NCBI GenBank assembly: GCA_021732215.1 | Contig: JAKFVL010000017.1 | Span: 1-64,000 of the forward strand | Direction: 5' to 3' | Length of the DNA: 64,000 nt | DNA from: Hyphomicrobiales bacterium | GTDB taxonomy: Bacteria; Pseudomonadota; Alphaproteobacteria; Rhizobiales; Xanthobacteraceae | Shown: one piece after another, positions 61,733-64,000 of the stretch | How the letters are laid out: every line of letters begins with the position of its first letter | How positions within the stretch are numbered: position 1 is the first letter of the stretch | Translations under genes and position numbers: made by a program | The notes under the pieces: generated by a model | Told to the model about the DNA's origin: nothing | Database searches by the model: none | The model's input: only the letters and a program-made list of their open reading frames with translations

Positions 61733-61769
61733 AATGGCGGATATCTGACCCAACTCTATTTCAGCAACT

Positions 61770-61885
61770 CGTCATTGCGAGGAGCGGCAGCGACGAAGCA
61801 ATCCGGTTTCTAGGTCTCGTCTGGATTGCTTGCCGGAGCCCGTCATCGCGCTCGCCGGAGACGAGACTTGGTGCTCGCAATGACG
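61770..61885. repeat. CGTCATTGCGAG-type palindromic repeat, copy 3
   Basis: End arms CGTCATTGCGAG (61770-61781) and CTCGCAATGACG (61874-61885), with inner GACGAAGCAATCCGG and CTGGATTGCTTGCCGG parts, and a further small inverted pair CTCGCCGGAGACGAG. It lies between the convergent MFS and queF genes, where it may also serve as a two-way transcription end. Confidence 0.85.
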
Positions 61886-61893
61886 ATAGGCAG

Positions 61894-63795
<1,902 letters not shown>

Positions 63796-63840
63796 ACGAG
63801 AGAGTTTACTTGAACTAAAGAAAAGACAGGGAGGCTTGTC

Positions 63841-64000
63841 ATGAGTGCCGACGCCAAGACCGGACTGGAGCTTCGTTCTCTGATCAAAAACAGCGGTGAA
63901 CTCGAAATCTCGCTGATGCAGGTCGCGATCCCCGAGCCTGGTGAGAAGCAAGTCGTTGTCCGCGTCCAGGCCGCGCCGATCAATCCATCGGACCTTGGGC
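63841..64000 (+). CDS. MDR-family zinc-binding/quinone oxidoreductase, 3' end cut off
   Basis: Only the first 53 codons are present. The sequence begins MSADAKTGLELRSLIKNSG and contains PEPGEKQVVVRVQAAPINPSD, the N-terminal GroES-like signature of medium-chain dehydrogenases of the quinone oxidoreductase group. GGGAGG (63830-63835) lies five bases before ATG 63841. The substrate and the zinc-binding residues cannot be judged from this fragment. It follows eno by 45 bases on the same strand. Confidence 0.82.
   Translation, partial: MSADAKTGLELRSLIKNSGELEISLMQVAIPEPGEKQVVVRVQAAPINPSDLG

Overview
This 64 kb window is ordinary chromosomal DNA from a GC-rich alphaproteobacterium, most likely of the Bradyrhizobiaceae/Nitrobacteraceae (Bradyrhizobium, Rhodopseudomonas, Nitrobacter or Afipia type). 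The grounds are the compact alphaproteobacterial gene orders (nuo operon to birA and rnj; rpsB-tsf-pyrH-frr-uppS-cdsA-dxr-rseP-bamA-lpxD-fabZ-lpxA-lpxI-lpxB), the short ProRS, ribosomal protein S2 with a C-terminal extension, a DUF3551 protein, GTTC-N7-GTTC type SOS boxes, and Rhizobiales-type intergenic palindromes. The genus cannot be fixed from the sequence alone. No tRNA, rRNA, CRISPR array, insertion sequence or prophage was seen.

Layout. 1-11540: respiratory complex I genes nuoF (cut by the window edge) to nuoN, with an unrecognised small membrane protein gene between nuoF and nuoG and two palindromic repeats inside the operon. 11537-15015: birA, RNase J, methylmalonyl-CoA epimerase and a DUF1467 protein. 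15016-18124: an inserted block on the opposite strand with a TonB-dependent receptor, a DUF2946 protein and a doubtful small gene with a strong terminator. 18283-25930: proS, lolC, lolD, a DUF3551 gene, a 32-residue membrane peptide behind a double SOS box, and dnaE. 26000-40837: translation, lipid, outer-membrane assembly and lipid A genes. 40927-54826: gltA and gltX on the minus strand, glnS and comEC on the plus strand, then the minus-strand run ppiD, trpD, trpC, moaC, moeA, lexA. 55070-64000: tpiA, secG, pyrG, NIPSNAP, VOC, kdsA, MFS, queF (minus), eno and the start of an MDR-family oxidoreductase.

Functional themes. The rpsB-lpxB run joins ribosome function (S2, EF-Ts, RRF), UMP kinase, isoprenoid and phospholipid precursors (dxr, uppS, cdsA), site-2 proteolysis (rseP), outer-membrane protein assembly (bamA) and lipid A synthesis. 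The 41-55 kb part joins central metabolism, tryptophan and molybdenum cofactor synthesis, protein folding in the envelope and SOS control.

The least expected signals are two. First, a two-part palindromic element (hairpin A then hairpin B) sits in the same order and orientation in two unrelated gene junctions, birA-rnj and trpD-trpC. It begins at the upstream stop codon and supplies, or could supply, the start codon of the downstream gene. Second, two alphaproteobacterial SOS boxes one base apart lie in front of a 32-residue single-span membrane peptide just upstream of dnaE. Also notable are a stretch of atypical codon use at the 3' end of rseP, a histidine-rich insert in NuoL, and small reading frames in the lexA leader.
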